From Ochromonadaceae sp. CCMP2298 (lineage: Eukaryota > Sar > Synurophyceae > Ochromonadales > Ochromonadaceae), in assembly GCA_026770595.1 (NCBI GenBank), contig MU634329.1:1-13199 (forward strand): a stretch of 13,199 bases of DNA. The letters are read 5' to 3'. The translations under genes and the position numbers were made by a program. Each line of letters opens with the position of its first letter. Within the stretch, counting starts at the first letter, position 1. Shown one piece after another: positions 1 to 7,425 of this stretch. The notes under the pieces are model-generated. The model was not told where the DNA came from, made no database searches, and saw only the letters and a program-made list of their open reading frames with translations.

Positions 1-1554
1 GGAGACAGCACCCGCCCCATCCTCCTCCTCCTCCGCTCTCTCCTCTTCCTATTCGGGGGGTGGGACCGGGGGTGGGGTGGTGGTGGTGGTGGGCATGGGT
101 GCGGGGGGGGTGAGTGTTGGGGGTGGGGTGGGGGCTGTGCCGCATAGACGCATTTGCCGGGTGACCACCACGCACTCGGATGCTTTAGATGGCGTGGATG
201 GGGGGGTGCGCGTGTGTAGGAGTGTTGGTGTCGGGGGGAGTGGGGGAGTGGTGCCATCTAGTCAAGGACAGGAGAAGGGTGAGGAGAAGGGTGGGGAACA
301 GGAGCAAGAGAAGGGCTCAGACACTGTTGGGACGGAAGAGGGCGACGCGGGGATAGCTACAGAAGCAGCAGGATCAGCAGGTGTGGTAGCAGGGGTAGAA
401 GCAGGGGCAGGGGTGGGAGATGGGGAGCAGATCGACGCAGACGCGGTGCTGGGGGCGGGTGGTATGTCTCGCTATCTATTCAGCGAGGAGGAGAAGGAGA
501 AGAGGTGTGTGTTTGTGTGTTTGTGTGTATTTGTGTATTTGTGTATTTGCTTTGCTCCTCGTTGTTAATCACCCGCACTCCACACTGCTCCCTGCCCTCT
601 GCTCCCTGCTCACTACTATATTTCTGTACCCCCCCCCCCCCCTCCAGGTCTATAATATGGGAGCGATCCTTCCGACCCTTCATGGACGATCGAGACAAAC
701 GCAGGCTAGCAAGAGAAAGGGAGCTGGCAGGGGACGAGGCAGAGCAGGACAGGGGGGGGCAGGGCGTGGGGTCGGATCGATACACGCAGTCAGGCAAACT
801 GCGCCGAAAATATACTAAGAAAACGGCAGCTGCGGCGGCGGGGGCAGCGGGTGTGGGGGGGGTGGAGGGGGAGGGGCTGACAACGAGCCAAGCGGTGCTA
901 GCGTCGCAGGCGAGCATCCGAGGCTCCTCGAAGAAAATCAACTACGCGGCGCTGAGGGTTAGTGCGGGGGTGGTGATACGTATTTTGTGTATTGATGTTT
1001 TGTGTGCATTTTTCGCGTGTTGGTCTTACCCTTATCCACTGCCTCCTCACTTCTCCCTCTGCCTCCTGACTTAGGGTGTATTCGACGGCAACGGGGCCTT
1101 CGCAGCGCCCCACAGCGCCAACAGCAGTGGTAACGGCAGTGGTGGTGCGCCCGCGGCCCCCGCTGAGAGCACAGCCTTCCGTGCCGCGAAAACATTCAGC
1201 CCCAGTCCACACGCAGCGCTTGCCCGGGGCAAAAGGGCAGAGATGGGGATAGGGGCAGGGGTGGGGATGGGGGTGGGGGCCGCCGATGTCTCGGGGGTGG
1301 GGAAAACGGGGCGTGTCACTTTCGACGCAACAGCTGCCCCTGCTACTGCTATCGCTGTAGCCAATACCTCTGCCGCCGCGATCGCTACCGCCGCCTCTGC
1401 AGCCACCGCTGCCTCTGCCTCTGCTGCGGATGAAGAGAAGGAGGAGAAGGAGGATGAGTATGATGAGGAGGAGGAGGTTGAGGAAGACGAGCTCATGTAC
1501 GACGGAGGGGGCGGGGACGATTACGGCAGCGACGAGGGGGACGAGTACTATTAG
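1..1554 (+). CDS. BRF1: Brf1-type TFIIIB subunit, C-terminal part (5' partial, three exons)
   Basis: Brf1 is the TFIIB-related subunit of TFIIIB. It binds TBP and recruits RNA polymerase III to tRNA and 5S promoters in the nucleus. Exons are 1-504, 648-957 and 1075-1554, ending at TAG; introns are 505-647 (phase 2) and 958-1074 (phase 0). Joining them gives about 430 residues. The recognisable part is the Brf1 TBP-binding homology block. It starts with SRYLFSEEEKEKR at the end of exon 1, continues into IIWERSFRPFMDDRDKRRLA (exon 2) and RERELAG, and finishes with SSKKINYAALR before the second intron; the matching metazoan block has a RY-L-E..., W...N, EKELG and SSKINY pattern. The first 150 residues are Gly/Val/Glu low complexity, and the last 120 are Ala/Gly-rich and then strongly acidic. 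The zinc ribbon and cyclin folds would lie left of the window. Exon 1 could hide a further small intron. The identity call is from motif recognition. Confidence 0.8.
505..647 (+). other. BRF1 intron 1, GT-repeat donor side and C14 tract
   Basis: The intron starts at GTGTGT after EEEKEK(R) and ends in CCTCCAG. It is phase 2, and splicing joins the two halves of a conserved Brf1 helix in frame, which decides both junctions. The 5' half is a GT/TTTGTGT microsatellite-like run. The pyrimidine tract before the acceptor includes 14 consecutive C residues at 629-642. Confidence 0.75.
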
Positions 1555-1874
1555 ACCTTTCTTCTCTCTGCTCCATGCTGCTATGTGCTGCTCTCTACTT
1601 TCCGCATGCATGCGCCGCGAACGAGGTGGCCCGGCGTCTGCCTCTCTATACTGTACTCTCTGTGCATAACTTACTTCTCTGTTACTGTGCTTTCTCTGTG
1701 CTGCTAAAATTAAGTGCGATTGATTGACTCCGATTGGTTCGTTACAATTCCAAAAACACTCGCCCGCAGCTCCAGTTCCGCGAGTCTAAACTAAATTTAC
1801 GCTGCATTCAAGGCGAGGAAGGACCCGTCCGCCCATACCATACCCGTACCCATCTACCCATCTATGCTCCTCAT
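1555..1874. other. convergent 3' intergenic region
   Basis: About 320 bases lie between the BRF1 stop and the stop of the minus-strand small gene. The first part is CT-rich (repeated CTCTCTGTGCTGCT-like runs) and is probably BRF1 3' UTR. No canonical AATAAA is seen on either strand. The 1730-1860 part has open frames on both strands but no recognisable protein. Confidence 0.5.
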
Positions 1875-2425
1875 TTATGCGAGCGCCTTCTCGATGTTCC
1901 CAGGAACACACAGCCAATCAGCGAATTCGGGCGAGTCTACGGAGGGAATAGCACCGGAGGTGGTGGGTGCGACGACTGCGACAGGAGCGGCGATGGCCTT
2001 CTTGGAGGAGAAGAGGCCCGAGACCATGTAGAGCGAGAAGTAGATGCCGATGATGGCCATCGACACCTGAGCGAAAAGGAGAGATGGAGAGAGAAGGAGG
2101 ATGAATATATATTAGAGAGAGAGGGAGGGAGGGGGCGCAGAGCACGTAGTGACTGGGATGTTGCGTGGTATATTCATCGCACGGCTATCTGGGCTGTCTG
2201 TTCCGTGCTCCGCGGAGCACTCTGCCCCCCGCACAACTATCCAATAACAGACAGCCAGCCCTACGCTCAACGCAGATAATGGGCTCTTACGTGGTGGTCC
2301 CCCGGCAGGTAGGTGCGGATCATGCCCTCGATGCCTTCCGCGGGAGGGGCCGCGTGGCCGCCTCCTGCCATCTTGCGCATCTGCGTCTTGAACTTGAGCA
2401 CTCTCGAGAAGCTGCGCGCGAACAT
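1875..2425 (-). CDS. small single-pass membrane protein, probably mitochondrial (two exons, 108 aa)
   Basis: Exon 1 is 2425-2291 (45 codons from ATG) and exon 2 is 2066-1875 (63 codons, TAA). The intron, 2290-2067, has donor GTAAGA and acceptor TTTTCGCTCAG, phase 0. The N-terminus (MFARSFSRVLKFKTQMRKMA) has Arg, Lys, Ser and hydrophobic residues with no acids, like a mitochondrial presequence. Then come a Gly/His/Pro linker, IEGMIRTYLPGDHH, and one hydrophobic stretch across the junction (VSMAIIGIYFSLYMVSGLF, residues 46-64). The tail is Ala/Val-rich and ends SPEFADWLCVPGNIEKALA. I do not recognise the family. The size and architecture resemble small accessory subunits of the mitochondrial ATP synthase or respiratory complexes, but this is only a guess. 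A pyrimidine-rich TTTATTTTTTGCAG ending at 2438, 12 bases before the ATG, suggests a 5' UTR intron. Confidence 0.68.
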
Positions 2426-2547
2426 TCTGAGCGGGGGCTGCAAAAAATAAAGGAGGGCGGTGGCAGACTAAATTGTGGCTCGGCAATTTCCTGATCGTGG
2501 GATTGAGGGTGTTGTTTTTAGAGTACGGTCATTACCGGTAGTGCTGA

Positions 2548-3117
2548 ACAAACCATCAACTAATGCAAAACCCGTGTAACATTTTACATGGCACACTTTG
2601 TGTGTAATACAACAAAAACAGCGTCAGAATTGTGTAAGTTTCATAGGAGTCCAGTAACTTACGGTATGTTTCACAAAGCGCCTGGGGGCGTCACAAAGTG
2701 CCTGGCCAACTTTTATGCGGAAAAAGGGATAAACAGCGCCGAAATAACGAAACTAAGTATCCCTCAAAAGAGAAATAAATGCAATTTTACGCCAATTTTA
2801 GTACAGTAATATGATAATTTTAAATCTATTACATGCATTGTTGTTGATTAAATCGTAGAACTAGATTTCTGTTTTTGAGATAACCGGATCTAGTGAATCT
2901 ACAATTTAATCAACAACAATGCATGTACTAGATTCACAATTATCATATTACTGTACTTTAATTGGCATAAAAATTGCATGTATCATCATGCCTGTCCTTT
3001 TAGGGATCTTCGTCTGCGATCAGTCCTCACACGACAGACATTGGACAAGTAGAGACCTTATGTGGATTGCTTTCTCCTCTGGATCGCCTTGTGTGACATA
3101 ACTTAGTACACCTATGA
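2548..3117. repeat. foldback element copy 1 (long inverted repeat, MITE-like)
   Basis: Nearly palindromic DNA. The inner arms at 2801-2859 and 2898-2956 are 59 bases each with only a few mismatches, around a 38-base spacer (2860-2897). The left arm can be followed outward to about 2640. The right arm continues to about 3117 (CCTATGAAAC) but is strongly diverged between about 2990 and 3090. The outer 95 bases on the left (2548-2640, starting ACAAACCATCAACTAATG) have no inverted partner but are shared with the second copy. Inside the left arm TCACAAAGCGCCTGG is repeated at a 20-base period (2671-2685 and 2691-2705). No coding capacity was recognised. The short open frames here differ between the copies and look like chance. 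Confidence 0.85.
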
Positions 3118-3305
3118 AACGATATTAACGTACGTTATGAGCGCCTAAATAACGAAACAACAAAAGGAGGTTGCTTCAGGGGTAAAGATATTGACTGGGC
3201 ATAACCCTCTCCGAGAAATCGGCCTCCCTGCAAAAAAAAGTGGTTCATTCGTGGGAGGGCACCGAATGCATCAATCTGAGCCACTTTATAGAGGAAACAT
3301 TGGAG
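3118..3305. other. unassigned AT-rich spacer
   Basis: No gene is seen. At 3136-3165 there is a short stretch (GAGCGCCTAAATAACGAAAC) that resembles the left-arm motif GCGCCGAAATAACGAAAC of the foldback element. It is therefore probably a degenerate fragment of the same repeat family. Confidence 0.4.
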
Positions 3306-3545
3306 GTGGCTCCTTAAAAAAGTTTCGTACTACTAGAATTCAGTCTGGATCGAGGATCTGCGATCAGCATTGAGGGGCGAGGCGTGACCGTGGAGAGCCA
3401 TCAAGTCAAAAATTGCACTTGCCAAGTCCTCGGTGGTGCAATTTTTGACGGCGAAGAGCTCGCCACAGAGGCAGTGTGCTTCAGAAGTGAGCACTTTATC
3501 CTACGGCAGGATGAATTTCAGTAGTACGAAACTTTTTGAAGCCAC
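3306..3545. repeat. concentric degenerate palindrome centred at 3427
   Basis: Two perfect inverted repeats share the same centre. The outer pair is AAAAAGTTTCGTACTACT at 3317-3334 with its reverse complement at 3520-3537. The inner pair is GTCAAAAATTGCAC at 3405-3418 with its reverse complement at 3436-3449. The sequence between them pairs only weakly. This is what an old long inverted repeat (foldback/MITE type) looks like after decay. A 78-codon open frame at 3433-3669 overlaps it and is not believed to be a gene. Confidence 0.7.
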
Positions 3546-3758
3546 TCTCGCTGGGTCTGTGTCTTGCGCCACCTCCTCATCCACTCTGCTCTCCTTTGCG
3601 CAGAAAAATAGGATGCGCCAGCTGCATCCCCAGAGGCCACTTTCGAGAGAGTCCTTCATAGATTATTAAGTTAAACATAATTATCGATGTATACAAGCAT
3701 TGGTAGCACCCAGAGCCCCACCTAGGTGTCAAACCGCCCTCCTCAGGACCACGCCTGT
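3546..3758. other. no gene recognised
   Basis: Unique-looking DNA between the palindrome and the direct repeat at 3759. It shows no convincing coding signal, RNA gene or repeat. The stretch 3705-3758 is GC-richer than its surroundings. Confidence 0.35.
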
Positions 3759-3812
3759 CACCCGTAAACTATCCTGTGAGATAACGGTGAGAAAATATCT
3801 CACTATGAGAAA
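3759..3812 (+). repeat. 54-base direct repeat, left copy
   Basis: Starts CACCCGTAAACTATCCTGTG and runs through GTGAGAAAATATCTCAC to TATGAGAAA. It is repeated in the same orientation at 7372-7425 with two mismatches in 54. The two copies bracket the second foldback element and the decayed gene at 5530-7380. Confidence 0.85.
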
Positions 3813-3991
3813 TTTTCTCACTATTTTCTCACCCTGAAAAAAAAAAGTGAGAAAATTTCTCACCAAAATTCTTATAATGAAAAATTTTCTCCTCCTGATG
3901 AGCATTCCAATACCAAGCTTCCCTTTCTGCCGGCTGGGGTTCGCATACGATTATCGAGTAAACTTCTCATAATGAGAAAATTTCTCCTCCT
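3787..3991. repeat. cluster of GAGAAAAT-type short palindromes
   Basis: Successive near-perfect palindromes are GTGAGAAAATATCTCAC (3787-3803), TGAGAAATTTTCTCA (3806-3820) and GTGAGAAAATTTCTCAC (3847-3863). Degenerate forms lie at about 3876-3890 and 3973-3987. ATTTTCTCAC (3823-3832) and GTGAGAAAAT (3847-3856) form a further inverted pair around an A10 tract. A same-type site recurs at 7400-7416. They could be protein-binding sites or remnants of element ends; the sequence alone does not decide. Confidence 0.7.
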
Positions 3992-4052
3992 GCTGAGCAT
4001 TCGAAAGCACAGACAGCTTGCTTGCTCGTCCTGTCTGCCGGCTGGGGCTCGC
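3870..4052 (+). repeat. two-unit imperfect tandem repeat (about 95-108 bases)
   Basis: Unit 1 (from 3870) and unit 2 (from 3965) share TCT(T/C)ATAATGA and then TTTCTCCTCCTG(A/C)TGAGCATTC. Further in, both carry TCTGCCGGCTGGGG(T/C)TCGC (3925-3944 and 4033-4052). The spacing of the shared blocks (95 then 108) means unit 2 carries about 13 extra bases. No protein is implied. Confidence 0.8.
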
Positions 4053-4397
4053 GACCCGCTTCCTATCCACCCACAAACACCTACCTGCCTCTGGACCGAA
4101 CACTAACACCTACCCCTGGCTATTGCGCCCCACGCCTGCAGCCCAGCTATGTCTCACTATGTGCTGCACCCTCTCCAGGCACCATTTTGGGGACGTTTGA
4201 AGCCCGGAGCCGCCGCCGTTCTCCATCTAGGCCACCACCCAGCTCCTAGACACAAACAGAATAGATCAGTAACGATTGGGTTACTCAGAAGTGACCAGAA
4301 TGCAGATAGAATGCCCTTTTTTCTTGTAAATTCCATTGAACCGCTTTTCGACCCCGAAAAACCCCAAAGTTATACCCAGTCAATATATATACCCTTG
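4053..4397. other. no gene recognised
   Basis: Pro/Ser-type open frames occur here (for example 4149-4457 plus), but they run into the foldback repeat and have no family signature. The last 20 bases before the repeat are TA-rich (CAATATATATACCC). Confidence 0.4.
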
Positions 4398-4966
4398 ACA
4401 AACCATCAACTAATGCAAAACCCGTGTAACATTTTACATGGCACACTTTGTGTGTAATACAACAAAAACAGCGTCAGATTTGTGTAAGTTTCATAGGAAG
4501 TCCAGTACGGTATGTTTCACAAAGCGCCTGGTGGCGTCACAAAGTGCCTGGCCATCTTTTATGCGAAAAAAGGCATAAATAGCGCCGAAATAACGAAACT
4601 AAGTATCCCTCAAAAGAGATAAATGCAATTCTATGCCAATTAAAGTACAGTAATATGATAATTTTAAATCTATTACATGCATTGTTGTTGATTAAATCGT
4701 AGATTCACTAGATCCGGTTATTTAAAAAACAGAAATCTAGTTCTACGATTTAATCAACAACAATGCATGTAATAGATTTAAAATTATCATATTACTGTAC
4801 TAAAATTGGCGTAAAATTGCATTTATCTATCGTAATTGTCTCTTTTGAGGGATACTTAGTTTCGTTATTTCGGCGCTGTTTATGCCTTTTTCCGCATAAA
4901 AGTTGGCCAGGCACTTTGTGACGCCCCCAGGCGCTTTGTGAAACATACCGTAAGTTAATGGACTTC
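4398..4966. repeat. foldback element copy 2 (59-bp perfect inner arms)
   Basis: Same family and same outer orientation as the copy at 2548. The inner arms 4645-4703 and 4742-4800 are perfect reverse complements over 59 bases. The outer arms pair with few interruptions back to about 4498 and out to about 4965. The 38-base spacer 4704-4741 is the reverse complement of the copy 1 spacer, with two mismatches. The left outer 95 bases (ACAAACCATCAAC...GCGTCAGA) match copy 1 but are not repeated on the right. Unlike copy 1, the right arm here is almost undamaged. Confidence 0.9.
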
Positions 4967-4993
4967 AATTTAGGAGTGTAGTCTGTTTCTTCA

Positions 4994-5083
4994 ATTTAGG
5001 CGCTTTTTATCTTGTTTTACATACAAAAGTTGGCTTGTAACTTTGTGATAAACCAGGCGCTTTGTGAAACCTACTGGAAGTCC
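4994..5083. repeat. diverged extra copy of the foldback right-arm end
   Basis: This stretch repeats the preceding right-arm segment (about 4866-4966) in the same direction with substitutions and a deletion. ATTTAGGCGCTTTTTAT matches ATTTCGGCGCTGTTTAT, then AAAAGTTGGC, CCAGGCGCTTTGTGAAAC and GGAAGTCC follow in the same order. The junction carries CTTCAATTTAGG twice (4964-4975 and 4990-5001). Confidence 0.75.
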
Positions 5084-5529
5084 CGTTTTTTACTTTCCGA
5101 GCCTGTTTGAGTGGACAAACCCAACCCGACAAGATCCCACTTGAACTAGCGCTTTTATTGCTAATTTAGTATAAGTTCTCTCCCAATTAATGCGGTACCA
5201 CCACTATTCTGAAAAAACAAAGTGGATCCTGCTGCAGCCCCCTCCCTCCAGATTCTCTGCCCTACGTGCCTGCCCGCCTGCTGCTCCTCTTAATTAGGCT
5301 GCGGCTCCCCGGGTCTCTTCTTGCGCGGTCCAGGATCGACCGCCGTCCATGGGCTGAACCCGCGAGCGAGGGAAGAGGTGAGCGCCCCGTCGAGCAGCAA
5401 TCATTTTCTTCTCCGCGCGCTCTTGAACTCACGTCCTCCTCTCCTTCCGTCCGCAGAGAACGCGTGTTGCGCGTGACCGGCCGCGGAGGGCGACGACCCA
5501 CCGTTATATTTAAGCTCGTCTACTGGCTC
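5084..5529 (+). other. upstream region of the decayed gene, with an intron-like segment
   Basis: There is no ATG in the reading frame of the following gene before 5530. A candidate intron, 5378-5456, has donor GTGAGC and a good pyrimidine-rich acceptor CTTCCGTCCGCAG. Splicing it connects to the downstream frame but meets a TGA at 5355 in the joined frame. It would therefore be a 5' UTR intron or part of a lost coding exon. No clear TATA box is seen. Confidence 0.4.
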
Positions 5530-7380
5530 ATGTCCGGGCCCCCGAGAGACGACACGCTGCTCATCGACTGCGTCGTGGCCGTGCGGTCGGGCGTGGCATC
5601 GCTGATCCAGCTAGACGAAAGAGGCCTTCCCGCAGGCGACGTCCTCATGCTCATGCAGAGCCTGAGGCTGCCGGCCGTTCCCGGACCTCCCATTTCTCCC
5701 GGCAACCTCAGCCTAGAGCGGACGCTCGTCCGGCACCTGCAAGGGCACTATGGGGGCGACAAGTACTCCCCCGAAGAGCCGCGCACCGCGCTGCTCTCCT
5801 CCGTCTCGGGCACCGGCAAGCCTAACGGGCCTGACCACCTCTGCGAGGAGTTCCTCGTCCGGAAAACGGCGTTTCAGCTCATCCGAGACAACCTGTTACA
5901 CGCGCTCGGCATTCAAGGGAGCTCGAAGGACGCCCTCAAGCTCCTTCGCCGTGCCTACCAGGAGAATCCCGACCACGTGACTAAGGTCTGCCGAAGCATG
6001 CATATAAAGAAGCAAGGCGCTCCCTCCGGCGACGCCAATGGCAACAGCCTCGCCTCGCGACGCAGGGCGCTCGCTCGAGCCGCCGCTGGGGCTGAGGCTC
6101 CTGTCCCACCGCCCCCCGATTCCACTCCCCAGGCCCCGCAGCCCCCTACCCTGGACGCCTCCTCTGTCGCCTCCTCCCTCATCTCCAGCGACGTCATGGT
6201 GGACGTGGTGACGGTGCGGACCCGTGCGCTGCGCGGAGAGCACCGGGGCCACACGGTCGCATTCCTGGCCATGCCCCGCGACGATCTAGACTACCTCACC
6301 ACAAGCAAGATCAAGACGGAGGAGGTGAGGGTCAACTCCGCCCGCCCAGTTCACATCCCATACTTACAGTACTCCTTCCCTCTCATCTTCCAGGAGGTGA
6401 CCGAAGACATGGAGTTGTTCAAGTCGATGAGATGCAAGCTGGTGGGTCGGATGACGGAGAACCCTTCCACGGGCCTCCCTCTGGCTTTAGAGTGGGAGCC
6501 GACCACCCCCGACGCGCTCAACTCCTCCTCCTCCTCCTCCTCCGCCCCGACGAGCCGGCGCTCATCATCTAGTCAGCGATCATCTATCTCCGCACTCAGC
6601 GACTGCAGCATAGGCGCGATGCGTGCCGAAGCTGGCGTCGAAGACGAGGAGGCAGACGCCGCGGCCCGAGCCAAGCAGCTTGCTCGGCTGGCAAAGCAGC
6701 AGAAGCAAGCTGATGCCACTGAGCAGTAGCGGCACGACGCCTGGGAGTTCCTGCAGTCAGACGACTACTCCAGCGGAATGTGGTGGCACCAAAGTCCGAC
6801 CTACCTGCGCATGATCTACAAGGTCCTGCACCGCGTCAAGCACTCCGTCTAGGCAGACATCCCGGACATCCTGAAGAGGCTCATCCAAGCTAAGGCACTG
6901 GAGCTGATCTTTGAGCTGGAGCCCCCCTCCCCGGTAGAGCAGCCTCTAGCGCTGGACTGAACTGCCGCCACCGAGCTGGACCCTGACACCCCGCTGGAAC
7001 TCAGCGCTCCGCCACGGCCTGCCTTCAGTCCTGCCCAGCGTGCCCAAGGGGAGAAGAGGATCCGTACTTTCAGTACGGATAGTACAGAGGGCATATACGA
7101 TGCTGCAGGTCTGCACGCCTTCTTGGCGGAGGGAACTGCATCGCCGGTTGCAAACCAGATCCGCTCCCCTGCTGTAGCTCCAGATGCAGGGTCGCCCTCC
7201 GCCTCCGCTACCGCCCCTGCCACCGCCTCCGCCGTTACTGCGTCCACATCCACTGTCACGGCGTTCACGGCCCTTCCCTGCGGCAATGCCTATGCCTATA
7301 CCTCAGCCCCCGCCCCCCCCCCTGCCCCTCTTCCCGCCTCCACCTCAGCCCCTGCCCCTCCCCCCGCCTACCACCCGTAA
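5530..7380 (+). pseudogene. decayed gene of unknown function with three in-frame nonsense codons
   Basis: From ATG 5530 (MSGPPRDDTLLIDC) one reading frame runs to TAA 7378, broken by TAG 6727, TAG 6850 and TGA 6958. Between the stops it still reads as structured protein (DAWEFLQSDDYSSGMWWHQS; ADIPDILKRLIQAKALELIF), so it was probably one ORF. A 69-base intron, 6325-6393 (GTGAGG...CTTCCAG), interrupts TEE/EVTEDMEL in phase 0; being a multiple of three, it leaves the frame open if retained. Visible parts are a globular N-terminal 150 residues, a Pro/Ala linker, a second globular block (SDVMVDVVTVRTRALRGEHR), a Ser run, an acidic/Lys helix and a Pro/Ala-rich tail. I recognise no family. The last codons and the stop (YHP-stop) come from the 54-base direct repeat, so the original C-terminus may be lost. 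TAG is the normal stop of BRF1 in this window, which argues against codon reassignment. Confidence 0.65.
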
Positions 7381-7425
7381 ACTATCCTGTGAGTAAACGG
7401 TGAGAAAATATCTCACTATGAGAAA
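7372..7425 (+). repeat. 54-base direct repeat, right copy
   Basis: Second copy of the repeat at 3759, 52 of 54 identical. It begins inside the decayed gene's frame and includes GTGAGAAAATATCTCAC at 7400-7416. The flanking sequences on both sides differ from the left copy, apart from a short similar run (GAGAAAAATTTTCAC). Confidence 0.85.

Noticed and set aside
898-1611. Long minus-strand frames opposite BRF1 exon 3 (237 and 141 codons)
   Set aside because: They are Ser/Arg/Pro/Gly low complexity created by reading the complement of repetitive BRF1 coding DNA, and they span the BRF1 intron without splice logic.
3433-3669. 78-codon plus frame after the palindrome centre
   Set aside because: It overlaps an inverted repeat and has no family motif or coding character.
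2548-5085. CRISPR array
   Set aside because: The repeats are long, palindromic and few, and they lack regular unique spacers. The genome is eukaryotic.
7060-7080. ATCCGTAC-TTTCA-GTACGGAT hairpin as a terminator
   Set aside because: It is a perfect 8-bp stem, but it lies inside the decayed gene's reading frame and eukaryotic genes do not use such terminators. Kept only as a note.
5530-7380. Reassignment of TAG/TGA to sense codons
   Set aside because: BRF1 ends at TAG in a sensible place, and reading on gives non-protein-like sequence. Nonsense mutation in one decayed gene is simpler.
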